From: Collinsella aerofaciens
GTDB lineage: Bacteria; Actinomycetota; Coriobacteriia; Coriobacteriales; Coriobacteriaceae
DNA: 64,000 nt
Reading direction: 5' to 3'
NCBI RefSeq assembly: GCF_963360655.1
Contig: NZ_OY725717.1
Span: forward strand, 372,001 to 436,000
Position numbers and translations under genes: made by a program. Shown piece after piece: positions 1 to 8,946 of this stretch (positions are counted from its first letter, which is position 1; every line of letters starts with the position of its first letter). The notes beneath the pieces were generated by a model. The model did not search any database and had not been told where the DNA came from. It saw only the letters and a program-made list of their open reading frames with translations.

Positions 1-1609
1 CGACCTCGTAGGTCGCGTAATCGTAAGCGGTACTGCGCTTGTCCACCTTGGTTCGAACGCCGTCGAGAACCGGCACGGTCGCGGCCTGCGACACGTCGAG
101 TGCGCGAGCATCGTTCATAAGGATGTCGATGGCATGGCGCAGCAAAGCCGTCTCTGCCTGGCGACGGGCCTGGCCGTCAAGGCCGCCTAGAGCGCGATCG
201 GGCAGCGCCTCGGCAACGGCGAGCATGGCCTTGAGCGCCGTCACGGGTTTGTCGCGCCACAGCGCCTGGAACACGTCCGAGACCACACACGGCACGTTCT
301 TAAACCAGTTTTCGTCGCTCGCCGCCTTGCGCGCGCCCCTCACCTGACCCTGGACGCTCTGCAGCAGGCTCTTAACGCCCGCAGTGGTCTTGTTGCGCGA
401 CAGGCGTATGTTCTTGTCGAAGCCGCGGGCGCTCGCGGCGTCGGCACCCGAAAGCGGACTGTAGATCCAGTCGGTAAGCTCCGGCGCGGGCCACCACTCG
501 GTCTTTGACGCCATGCCCTCATCGGCGGCCTTCATGCACTCGATCAGGCCGGCAAGCGCCGCAAACTGCCTGCCCGCAATGGATTGAGAAAACGCCGTGA
601 ACTCAGTCGTCTCGGCCGCAATGTGACGCGCCGCCAGACGAGAGGCGAGTTCGCCGAACAGCTGGGGTGCCCGGGCAGAAACAACGAGCACGCGCACGGG
701 GTCGGCAGAAGCGCCGTCGACCTCGGAACCCCGGCACGTTTTTACCAGATCATCAATTGCGTCCGCATAAGCATGAGCACGGGCATGGGGGCCAGCGACC
801 TCAATAAAGGCAGGCTGAGCGGCGGTCCCGTAAGCGGCATCAGACGCGCCGACACCCTCCCCTAGCGGCGCGATCTCAAACAACACATCGCGGGCATCAA
901 ATGCCGTGGCAAGCTCCTCGCGCATCGCCGCCTGCTCGCGGGCAAGCAGCACGACGACCTCTCCCCCATTGTTCGCCACGGCAGACAGCAGCTCGAGCAG
1001 ACCGTGCGTAAACGACGTGATACCGCGCACGCATACGGCGCGAGTGCACGCCGGCAGGCTATCGGCCAGGACACTGGTCATAATGTCAGCTGCCTCGCAG
1101 GGCTCAACCATATCTCGACGGTCCAAACCGCCCGCGTAGGCGCGCAAAAGCTCGAACACACGAGCCTCGGCATCGCTTTTTGGCTCAGGCTGGCAGTTGT
1201 CGCCACGGCATCGTTCGGCACCCGTCCCCGCAACGCCCGGCAACACGTCGCGGGCCATGCGCGCGAGCATGCGCACTGTGCCCTGGCTGCGCGAAAGCGG
1301 CTGCAGGTCGGCATCGTCGAGACGCGTGACCATGTCCGAGAACAGCATCTGGCGCTGCAGGTTGTCGACGAAACCGCGCCCGTCGCCCAAAAGCTCCCAA
1401 AGCGAGCGAAGCCACGATGTAGACGTCTTGTAGTCGATACCCAGCGAAACGCCGGCTTCCGCCGCATCATGACGGCACAGGTCGAGCTCGGCAAACGTAG
1501 GTGCCAGCAACACGGCACGCCCGTGGCGGACAATAAGGTCGGCAAGCAGCGCCGACTCGGCATCGCTCAAATCCGTGCCGGCATTGGTGGTATAGATTCG
1601 AACAGGCAT
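1..1609 (-). CDS. AddB/RexB-like PD-(D/E)XK nuclease family protein, N-terminal part
   Basis: An open frame begins at an ATG at 1609 and runs without a stop to the window edge, giving about 536 residues. The N-terminus (MPVRIYTTNAG..., then RHGRAVLLAPTF) and the alpha/beta layout resemble the inactivated helicase part of AddB/RexB-type proteins. I see no intact Walker A motif at the start. The family's nuclease domain is C-terminal and would lie outside the window, so I cannot confirm catalytic residues. The usual partner, an AddA/UvrD-type helicase, would be expected further left. Proteins of this family act with AddA in processing double-strand DNA ends. The family call comes from overall resemblance only. 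Confidence 0.6.
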   Translation of the reverse strand, partial: MPVRIYTTNAGTDLSDAESALLADLIVRHGRAVLLAPTFAELDLCRHDAAEAGVSLGIDYKTSTSWLRSLWELLGDGRGFVDNLQRQMLFSDMVTRLDDADLQPLSRSQGTVRMLARMARDVLPGVAGTGAERCRGDNCQPEPKSDAEARVFELLRAYAGGLDRRDMVEPCEAADIMTSVLADSLPACTRAVCVRGITSFTHGLLELLSAVANNGGEVVVLLAREQAAMREELATAFDARDVLFEIAPLGEGVGASDAAYGTAAQPAFIEVAGPHARAHAYADAIDDLVKTCRGSEVDGASADPVRVLVVSARAPQLFGELASRLAARHIAAETTEFTAFSQSIAGRQFAALAGLIECMKAADEGMASKTEWWPAPELTDWIYSPLSGADAASARGFDKNIRLSRNKTTAGVKSLLQSVQGQVRGARKAASDENWFKNVPCVVSDVFQALWRDKPVTALKAMLAVAEALPDRALGGLDGQARRQAETALLRHAIDILMNDARALDVSQAATVPVLDGVRTKVDKRSTAYDYATYEV

Positions 1610-1691
1610 GGTCCTCCGCTCAAACTGTTCGCAATAATCAATGCATCCATCCTACCCGCCCACGCGGACAGATTTGCCCCACGCCAACAGA

Positions 1692-1780
1692 TTTGATCCC
1701 TTGAGGACGGAGGAAAATGGATCACAGAGGGGGTCAGTCTAACCCGGTGATCCGTTTTCCTCCGTCCCCAAGGGATCAAA
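1692..1780. repeat. Family D palindrome, full copy
   Basis: Two arms of about 33 bp face each other: TTTGATCCCTTG...GGACGGAGGAAAA on the left and TTTTCCTCCGTCC...AAGGGATCAAA on the right, around a short centre. The right arm ends in a run of A, so the hairpin could also act as a terminator for leftward transcription. Related copies are at 25211-25283 (full), 18862-18896 and 63787-63820 (halves). It fills most of the gap between 1610 and 1829. Confidence 0.8.
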
Positions 1781-1829
1781 AAACCGCCCCCGGAGGGACG
1801 GTTCTTCGTAATTCAATGTTGTCGCCGGC

Positions 1830-2129
1830 CTACTCGCCATCCTCCAACTTAATGAGGATCTTGCGGTAGCCACCGTACTCGCCGTTCAGCGCCTTTGAAA
1901 CGCGGCTCACCGTGGTGGACGAAGCGCCGGTACGGGCCTGAACCTCAACATAAGGCTCGCCCTCGTCCAAATAGCGCGCAACCTGCAAACGCTGAGAAAG
2001 GTCGCAAATCTCGCGCGGCGTGCAGATATCGGTCAAAAACGCTTGGATATCCTTCTCGTCGTCCAAAAGGCTAAATGCGTGGACCAGCTGCTTGACATCA
2101 GGCTTGTCAAACATGTTCTCGATATTCAT
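1830..2129 (-). CDS. YerC/YecD family TrpR-related regulator
   Basis: The protein is 99 residues, the usual size for this family. The central segment (CTPREICDLSQRLQVARYL, about residues 36-54) and the helix-turn-helix GASSTTVSRVSKAL (about 68-81) are the family signature. YerC/YecD proteins share the TrpR fold and are presumed DNA-binding repressors, but their ligand is generally unknown. The gene stands alone on the minus strand. Its upstream gap to 2453 holds no gene and no clear operator that I can see. No neighbour suggests a regulon. Confidence 0.9.
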   Translation of the reverse strand: MNIENMFDKPDVKQLVHAFSLLDDEKDIQAFLTDICTPREICDLSQRLQVARYLDEGEPYVEVQARTGASSTTVSRVSKALNGEYGGYRKILIKLEDGE

Positions 2130-2453
2130 CGATCACCGCCAAACCCGCCAAAAGGCATCGAAGTTGATACTGACATCGGGCATCGTTCGCCCGTTCTATG
2201 CAATAGGGCAACGCCTGTGGCTTTTGCCCGTAGCAGTGTAGCACACCACCAAACTAAAGCGACAAGACTCTCTGCCAGCGGCGCGTTTTTCAGGACGAAC
2301 GCCGTTTAGAAACCGAATGCGCACGTAAGCTCCACGAATATTTGAGACAATGGGCGCCCAAACACCGCGGCGCGCCCGCGCAACCATCCAGGTCGCCGCC
2401 GCAAGCCGCTTCACGCGACGCCAGCAACCCCGGCGCAAGAAAGGATTCACGCC

Positions 2454-2819
2454 ATGCGCTTTATGCTTAACTGGCTCTTCACCTCGATCGCCATCGCGAT
2501 CGCCACGTTCCTCGTCCCCGGTATCCAACCCTTCGGCTTTGCCGAGGCCTGGGTCTGCTTTGCCTTCGTGGGACTGTTCCTCAACATCGTCGACTCGCTC
2601 GTCAAGCCGTTCCTGACGGTCATCTCGCTGCCGCTCACTATTATCACGCTTGGTATTTTTCAGCTCGTAGTCAACAGCTTTATGCTCGAGCTGGCCAGCT
2701 ACCTGTCGGTCAATCTGCTGGGCGCGGGTATCTCCATTGCCGGCTTTGGATCGGCCTTTATGGGCAGCATCCTGGTATCCATCATGCGCAGCATTCTCGA
2801 CAGCATCGCCGAGGGCTAG
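2454..2819 (+). CDS. Small phage-holin-family (YvlD-like) membrane protein
   Basis: The product is 121 residues and almost entirely hydrophobic, with four predicted membrane helices at about residues 5-22, 30-48, 55-78 and 92-115. The N-terminal MRFMLNWLFTSIAIAIAT and the conserved PF(L)TVISLPLTIITLGIF loop fit the phage_holin_4_2/YvlD group of chromosomal membrane proteins. Most members are not phage genes and their role is unknown. A purine-rich ribosome site (AGAAAGG) precedes the ATG. The gene is monocistronic and followed directly by a good terminator. Confidence 0.85.
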   Translation: MRFMLNWLFTSIAIAIATFLVPGIQPFGFAEAWVCFAFVGLFLNIVDSLVKPFLTVISLPLTIITLGIFQLVVNSFMLELASYLSVNLLGAGISIAGFGSAFMGSILVSIMRSILDSIAEG

Positions 2820-2856
2820 AACTGTTCAATACGAACCGTCATATCGACCCAAAACG

Positions 2857-2895
2857 AAGGCCGCCCATCGCAAAAATGGGCGGCCTTCTTATTTG
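2857..2895 (+). terminator. Intrinsic terminator of the holin-like gene
   Basis: A perfect 10-bp GC-rich stem (GGCCGCCCAT / ATGGGCGGCC) with a short A-rich loop is followed by TTCTTATTT. It lies 37 nt after the stop codon. Confidence 0.85.
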
Positions 2896-2956
2896 TCAAG
2901 TCTCAAAGGACGAGAGAGTCTACCATTTCCACCCCGTCCCCAAACGCAGGTGTGGG

Positions 2957-3385
2957 TTAGATGACGTAGTCGTAGCCATGGTTGGGAGCAACAAGTTGAT
3001 CGAGCGTCACACCGTCGAGGTAGTCGTTGATGAGCTTGTCAAGGTTCTTCCACACGTCAAGCGTGGGGCACTCATCCGAACGCGAGCAGCCTTTGCAGTC
3101 GCCATCCAGGCAGGCGACCGGCGCCAGACTGCCCTCGGTCAGGCGCAAGATCTCGCCCACCGTGTATTGCTCGGGCGGGCGCGTGAGCACATAGCCGCCG
3201 CCCTTGCCGCGCATGCCCGAGAGCATGTTGGCGCGCACGAGCGTAGCCAAAATGTTCTCGAGATATTTCTCGGAAATCCCCTGTCGCGCCGCGATCTCTT
3301 TGAGCGGGATGCGACCGGCTGCCTGGTGCTCGGCCAGATCGACCATAACGCGCAGGGCATATCTGCCCTTAGTAGAAACCAACAT
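2957..3385 (-). CDS. Rrf2 family transcriptional regulator
   Basis: The protein is 142 residues. It has an N-terminal winged helix (MLVSTKGRYALRVMVDLAEH, then ISEKYLENIL about 37-46) and the wing GKGGGYVLTRP, which are typical of Rrf2 proteins. Four cysteines at about 92, 97, 100 and 106 lie where IscR and similar members bind an Fe-S cluster, so a redox or iron-sulfur sensor is plausible. It is transcribed divergently from cysK with a 255-nt gap. That context also fits a CymR-like regulator of cysteine synthesis. The sequence cannot choose between these two readings. Confidence 0.9.
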   Translation of the reverse strand: MLVSTKGRYALRVMVDLAEHQAAGRIPLKEIAARQGISEKYLENILATLVRANMLSGMRGKGGGYVLTRPPEQYTVGEILRLTEGSLAPVACLDGDCKGCSRSDECPTLDVWKNLDKLINDYLDGVTLDQLVAPNHGYDYVI

Positions 3386-3498
3386 GTATAGTGCTGCCTT
3401 TCGGTCATTTAGTCCGTAGAAATTCTAGCCGAAAAATTGGTTTTGAAAATACCCATTCCCGTCAAGATGGTTAATCGACTCGTCATAATCTTCTATTT

Positions 3499-3531
3499 CC
3501 TATTGCGTTACTAGGCTTTAGCGTCTACTAT
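3499..3531 (+). promoter_or_regulatory. Predicted cysK promoter with possible Rrf2 operator
   Basis: A -35 box TTGCGT (3503-3508) and a -10 box TACTAT (3526-3531) are separated by exactly 17 nt. A dyad CCTA-N9-TAGG (3499-3515) covers the -35 box and is a candidate operator for the divergent Rrf2 gene. The promoter is a good match. The operator is inference. Confidence 0.55.
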
Positions 3532-3640
3532 GCTTGCCAACAGCAAAACGAACAACCTATAAGGTTTGTGGGTTTCGCTGCTACACACACACCGTAAAAC
3601 CACACGGCATCCAGTCATTTGAACACTTTGGAGGTTCACC

Positions 3641-4579
<939 letters not shown>

Positions 4580-4692
4580 GGGCCTGTCGCCCATAGGTTG
4601 AGCCCACGGACGAGCCGGTCTCCTCTCTCCCGGCAGCCTGAGCCCATCCAATCAGGGTGTCCCACGAGACGTCCGAACTTGCTACAATGTCT

Positions 4693-4731
4693 GCGGCGCG
4701 GAACCAGCCTCCCGCGCCGCTTTTCTTTTTT
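4693..4731 (+). terminator. Intrinsic terminator after cysK
   Basis: An 8-bp GC stem (GCGGCGCG / CGCGCCGC) is followed by TTTTCTTTTTT. It lies between cysK and mnmA, so the two genes are probably separate transcription units. Confidence 0.85.
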
Positions 4732-4760
4732 GGCCACATGCCACCAAGGAGAACCTCCCC

Positions 4761-5861
4761 ATGCACAACAAGCGCGTGCTCGTCGCCATGAGCGGCGGCG
4801 TCGATTCCAGCGTGACCGCGTACCTGCTCAAAAGCCAGGGCTACGAATGCGTCGGCGCCACCATGCGCCTCACCTGCCCCGCGCCCGATCCCGTCACGGG
4901 CATGAGTAAGGTCGACCGCGACATCGCCGATGCAAAGGCTGTCGCCGAGCGCCTGGGGATGCCCCACCATGTGCTCGACCTGCAGCAGGCCTTCGACCGC
5001 AACGTTATCGAGCGCTTCGTGACCGCCTATCAGGAGGGGCTGACGCCCAACCCATGCATCATCTGCAACCGCCACATTAAGTTTGGCGCATTGCTGGATG
5101 CGGCGCTGGATATGGGCTGCGACTACATCGCCACGGGCCACTACGCCAAAACGAGCCAGGCGTCCGACGGAACCTGGCAGCTGTACCGCGGCGAGGACCC
5201 CAAAAAGGACCAGAGTTACTTTTTGTATTCGCTTACGCAGGAACGCCTGGCGCACACGATCTTTCCGCTGGCTGGGCTGGACAAAGAGCGCGACGTGCGC
5301 CGCATTGCCGCCGAGCAGGGCTTTACCAACGCCAAGAAGGCCGAAAGCGAGGACATCTGCTTTATTCCAGACGGTGACTACGCGGGCTATATCGAGCGCC
5401 GCTGCGGACATCCCGCTGCACCGGGCGACATTGTGTGGCGCGACGGCAGCGTGGTCGGGCGCCACAACGGTGCGCTGCGCTACACCATCGGTCAGCGCAA
5501 GGGCCTGGGCGTCGCGATGGCGCATCCCGTGTACGTAACGGGCGTCGACGCCGACAGCAGCACCGTGCATCTGGGCGAGGCCGAGGACCTAACGGCCACA
5601 GCGCTCACGGCCAACGACTGGATCTGGAGTGCCCCTGCCGACCGCATGAAGGCAGAGCTCACGTCCGGTGGCATTCGCGTAGGTGCCAAGTACCGCTATC
5701 GTCAGAAAGACCAGGCAGCGACCCTTGCGCGCGGCGAAGACGGGCAAATGCTGCTAACTTTTGACGACCCGCAGCGCGCCATCGCCCCCGGCCAAGCCGT
5801 TGTAGTCTACCGCGGCGACATCGTCCTCGGCGGCGGCACGGTAACCGGCGCACTTAAGTAG
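4761..5861 (+). CDS. mnmA: tRNA-specific 2-thiouridylase MnmA
   Basis: MnmA installs the 2-thio group on U34 of Lys, Glu and Gln tRNAs, using ATP and persulfide sulfur. The 366-residue protein has the PP-loop SGGVDSS (11-17), the first catalytic cysteine in NPCIICNRHIKF (Cys99) and the second in SEDICFIPDG (Cys200). These match the positions known from E. coli. The C-terminal beta-barrel is complete. The start follows AAGGAGAACC. A sulfur-donating cysteine desulfurase is not next to it here, although cysK is just upstream. Confidence 0.97.
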   Translation: MHNKRVLVAMSGGVDSSVTAYLLKSQGYECVGATMRLTCPAPDPVTGMSKVDRDIADAKAVAERLGMPHHVLDLQQAFDRNVIERFVTAYQEGLTPNPCIICNRHIKFGALLDAALDMGCDYIATGHYAKTSQASDGTWQLYRGEDPKKDQSYFLYSLTQERLAHTIFPLAGLDKERDVRRIAAEQGFTNAKKAESEDICFIPDGDYAGYIERRCGHPAAPGDIVWRDGSVVGRHNGALRYTIGQRKGLGVAMAHPVYVTGVDADSSTVHLGEAEDLTATALTANDWIWSAPADRMKAELTSGGIRVGAKYRYRQKDQAATLARGEDGQMLLTFDDPQRAIAPGQAVVVYRGDIVLGGGTVTGALK

Positions 5862-5901
5862 CCCCATCCCCTTCATAAATTGCGGTGAAATAAGGACTGT
5901 T

Positions 5902-7200
5902 GGGGGTGCGGACGATTTCTTGGACCGCGCCTAGGCGTATCCAAGCTTCCTGCGGTATTCCATCGGGCTCAGCCACCCGAGGGACTTCTTGATGCGCCCA
6001 TCCCGATAGTACACGAGGTAGGCCTCGAGCCTCCCCATGAACTCCTCGGCCGTCACGCCCTCCCAGTCCCTGTAGCGGAAGAACTCGTTCTTGAGGCGCC
6101 CGAAGAAGCCCTCGCAGGCCGAGTTGTCCGGGCTGCAGCCCTTCGCGGACATGCTCCTGACCAGGCCGTTCTCCTCGCAGATCCCGATCCACTCCGGCCA
6201 GCGGTAGTGGCCGCCCCGGTCCGAGTGGATCGTCGTGCGCACCCCCGCCGGCCTCGCCGCGCAGGCCTTGAGCAGGCTCGAGTTCGCGAGGCGCTTGTCG
6301 GGGTGCAGCCCGATCGACCAGGCGACGGGCATCCCGTCGAAGCAGTCGACGATCGGGCTCAGGTAGACCTTCTCGCCGCCCGGGAGCCTGAACTCGGTGA
6401 TGTCGGTGAGCCACAGCCGGTTGGGCTCGTCGGCGCGGAACCTCCTGTTCACGAGGTTCTCCGGCGCCTTGGAGACCTCGCCGGCGTAGGAGCTGTAGCC
6501 CCGGGCGCGCCTCTTGTTGTAGACGACCTCGAGGCCCTCCTCGCGCATCACGCGGGCCACGCGCTTCTCGCTGGCCCGGACGCCCTCGCGGCGCAGGCGC
6601 GCCCAGACGGTGCGGTACCCCCAGCACCCCGAGCCCTCGCGGAAGATGCGCACCACGCGGTCGCGTATGTCGGCGTCGCGGTCGCGCGGCGCGGCGACGC
6701 GGGGCCTCCAGTACTCATAGGAGCTCTTCGATATCCTCAAGAAACCTGTGATCGAGCGGAGGGGCAGGGCGGTCGCCCGCCTCAATCTCTCGCCGAGCTC
6801 GCACTTGCTCCTGTTCGAGATCGAAGCCGGGTCCCACCCTTCCGCTTTTAGGTCGGCCAACACCGCCCTGAGCAGCAGGTTCTCTATCTGGTCCTCGTTG
6901 AGCCCGGCGAGCGGGCCGGTCGCGGGCGGGGCGTAGGTCGACTTGTCGGGGCCCAAGCTGGCCTCCTTCCGTGGCGGTTTCCTCGCCACGATTCTACAGC
7001 CCCCGCCGGTGTAGCTGCGCGGGAGGTGCCCCGTCGCCCACTTCTTGGCCGCGCCCACCGTGACCCCCGCGAACTCCGCGGCGGCGGTGGGCCCCATGCC
7101 GTCCTCCGTCGCCAGGAGGAAGAGCTCGACCTTCTCCCTGCTGTACATGCGAACCTCCAGTCCGGACCGCCCCGCGGTCCAACTTTCTGTCCGCACCCCC
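5902..7200 (-). mobile_element. IS3-family insertion sequence, complete
   Basis: The element is 1,299 bp. Its ends form an imperfect 28-bp inverted repeat: both begin GGGGGTGCGGAC and, after six variable bases, continue TTGGACCGCG. A 3-bp direct repeat GTT flanks it (5899-5901 and 7201-7203), as expected for the family. It carries one transposase gene read leftward. The ends do not show the common TG...CA dinucleotides. Confidence 0.9.
5931..7148 (-). CDS. IS3-family transposase, single continuous frame
   Basis: The protein has 405 residues counted from an ATG at 7148 with a good ribosome site (GGAGG); an upstream start at 7196 is possible but less likely. An N-terminal helix-turn-helix region is followed by the rve/DDE integrase domain with Asp249 (LWLTDITEF), Asp310 (IHSDRGGHY) and Glu346 (NSACEGFFGRLKNE). 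The C-terminal YRDGRIKKSLGWLSPMEYR is the usual IS3 ending. Most IS3 members split orfA and orfB with a -1 frameshift; here both parts lie in one frame. The element looks intact and potentially active. Confidence 0.93.
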   Translation of the reverse strand: MYSREKVELFLLATEDGMGPTAAAEFAGVTVGAAKKWATGHLPRSYTGGGCRIVARKPPRKEASLGPDKSTYAPPATGPLAGLNEDQIENLLLRAVLADLKAEGWDPASISNRSKCELGERLRRATALPLRSITGFLRISKSSYEYWRPRVAAPRDRDADIRDRVVRIFREGSGCWGYRTVWARLRREGVRASEKRVARVMREEGLEVVYNKRRARGYSSYAGEVSKAPENLVNRRFRADEPNRLWLTDITEFRLPGGEKVYLSPIVDCFDGMPVAWSIGLHPDKRLANSSLLKACAARPAGVRTTIHSDRGGHYRWPEWIGICEENGLVRSMSAKGCSPDNSACEGFFGRLKNEFFRYRDWEGVTAEEFMGRLEAYLVYYRDGRIKKSLGWLSPMEYRRKLGYA

Positions 7201-7299
7201 GTTTAAGCGTTTAAAACCGCCAAACAGTCCCTATTTCACCGCAACTTAGAGAGGACGGCCTCGGTCGGTACTGCCGTATCAGCCGAGGCCGCTGCATCG

Positions 7300-8343
7300 T
7301 TAGCGCTGAACGTAGGCGCGAACCAGCTCGTAAGTGTTGCGCACGCCGTCCATGTGGCTGCGCTCGTAGTTGTGGCTCGCGTACACGCCGGGGCCGATCA
7401 GGCCGTGACGGATGTCGTAGCCGGCGGAAAGCGTGGCCTCAACGTCCGAGCCGTAATGCGGGTACACATCGATGGCGTAATCGAGCTCAAGCTCGCGCGC
7501 AATATTGGACAGCGTGGTCACCAGATCGTAGTTGTAGGGGCCACCCGAATCCTTGGCGCAAATCGACACCATGCGCTCGGTGCAGCCCAGGTCGTCGCCC
7601 ACGCAGCCCATGTCAACGCTGATCATCTCGCGCGTGTCGGCCGGCACGAAAGCACCGCCGTGGCCGACCTCCTCGTACACGGTAAAGAGCAGCGACACCT
7701 TGCGCGAAAGCGACACCTCGCCATCAGCAACAGCGCGGGCAAGACCCAGCAGAATCGACGCCGACAGCTTGTCATCCAGGAAGCGGCTCTTGATGTAGCC
7801 GCTCTCCGTCACCGTGGTTCGCGGATCCATAGCGATGATGTCGCCGGTCTGAATGCCCAGCTCAAGCACATCGTCCTTGCTGTCGACATTCTCATCGAGC
7901 AGGATTTCCATGTTCTTCTCGATGGTCTTGACCGGCTCGTCGGCCACGTGCGCCGAAGGCTCGGTGTTAAGAACCACGCCCGTGTAGACATTGCCGTCGC
8001 GCGTGTAGACGGTGCAGTTCTCGCCATCGGCCGTAGACCACTGATGCCCACCGAGCGCCGTGGGGCGCAGGCGGCCATTGTCCTTAATGGAACGCACCAT
8101 GGCGCCTAGGGTATCGACATGGCTCGCCAGTACGAGCGGCTCGCCCTCGCCGCCAAGCTCAACGAGCACGTTACCCTTATTAGAACGCTCAGGCCCAAAC
8201 CCCATATCGCGCAGGGTCTCCATCAGATAATCAGTCGCCGCACGGGTATAGCCGGTAGGGGAGGCAATAGAAGTCAGCGTCTTAAGCTGTCCTGCGATAT
8301 AGGAGAGCGTCTCCTCTAGAGAAGCATCAATATTAGAAGTCAT
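7300..8343 (-). CDS. M42 family metallopeptidase (aminopeptidase)
   Basis: This is a cytoplasmic dizinc aminopeptidase of the glutamyl aminopeptidase/FrvX group, about 347 residues. Metal ligands and catalytic residues are visible: His/Asp in VLASHVDTLG, Asp in KSRFLDDKLS, Glu-Glu in TVYEEVGHGG, Asp in SVDMGC and the final His in YASHNYERSH. I chose the ATG at 8343 over 8349 because the GGAAGG ribosome site abuts the first ATG but sits 6 nt from the second. The gene stands alone, and the gap upstream holds a family C palindrome. Confidence 0.92.
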   Translation of the reverse strand: MTSNIDASLEETLSYIAGQLKTLTSIASPTGYTRAATDYLMETLRDMGFGPERSNKGNVLVELGGEGEPLVLASHVDTLGAMVRSIKDNGRLRPTALGGHQWSTADGENCTVYTRDGNVYTGVVLNTEPSAHVADEPVKTIEKNMEILLDENVDSKDDVLELGIQTGDIIAMDPRTTVTESGYIKSRFLDDKLSASILLGLARAVADGEVSLSRKVSLLFTVYEEVGHGGAFVPADTREMISVDMGCVGDDLGCTERMVSICAKDSGGPYNYDLVTTLSNIARELELDYAIDVYPHYGSDVEATLSAGYDIRHGLIGPGVYASHNYERSHMDGVRNTYELVRAYVQR

Positions 8344-8553
8344 ATGCATCCTTCCAAGTAAAACTAAGACCGAGTCCCGATTTTAACCGTTCTGCACGTG
8401 CAATGCCCTAGGAGCCGAGCCGCCTCCAGACGTCCCCGCACCGGTTTTGTGCACGTGCACGGTTTACAATCTCAATCTTGCATAAATCCTATTGGTATTT
8501 GCATAGAAATGAGGCATCTTTTTGCTTCGTCTCAGGGTGCCCCACCTTGGACC

Positions 8554-8786
8554 GTGCAAAAAACGGAGTATTCAGCACCGTGGGCCCCAACGGCCCCATC
8601 ACGAACGACAAAACGACGCGGTTACAGCAGTGTTGCAGGTCGTCGCAAAGCAGAAACTCAGTAACAACCCCCTCCACTCATCGATAGCCCGCCCACAATG
8701 GCTGTCGATGGGCGCCTGCGGGCCACTCGGCCCATTCACAACGTTATGCATTTTTAAGAGTTTGTTGAATACTCCCAAAAATGCAC
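8554..8786. repeat. Family C palindromic element
   Basis: Arms GTGCAAAAAACGGAGTATTC (8554-8573) and its near complement GAATACTCCCAAAAATGCAC (8767-8786) enclose about 190 bp of unrelated sequence that contains smaller dyads. The flank CTCAGGGTGCCCCACC to its left resembles the flank of the second copy at 26298. No coding potential is seen between 8350 and 8946. Confidence 0.7.
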
Positions 8787-8861
8787 GCAGGGAAGTGCAC
8801 CACCTATCCGCAGCGGGCAGTACGCCTTGGTTTTGTCCGTCTCAGGGCATCGACGCAGCAC

Positions 8862-8894
8862 AAAAAGCCCCGCCGTGCGTAGCACGGCGGGGCC
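8862..8894 (-). terminator. Terminator of the FucO-like gene
   Basis: Read on the minus strand, a 12-bp GC stem (GCCCCGCCGTGC type) is followed by a run of T. It lies about 55 nt after the dehydrogenase stop codon. Confidence 0.85.
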
Positions 8895-8946
8895 AGCGGC
8901 ACGTCAAAAGACCATACACCTACGGGCGAAGGACCACCAAACTGGG

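Larger units (their letters stand above)
5878..7246. repeat. Family B palindrome split by the IS3 element
   Basis: The left piece (5878-5901) and right piece (7204-7246) together make exactly 67 bp once the IS and one GTT duplication are removed. The arms (GTTGCGGTGAAATA type) and even the loop align base by base with the intact copies at 37394-37460 and 52435-52501. Confidence 0.9.

Noticed and set aside
4681-4735. Riboswitch or attenuator upstream of mnmA
   Set aside because: The hairpin is a plain terminator close to the possible promoter, with no alternative pairing or conserved leader motif visible.
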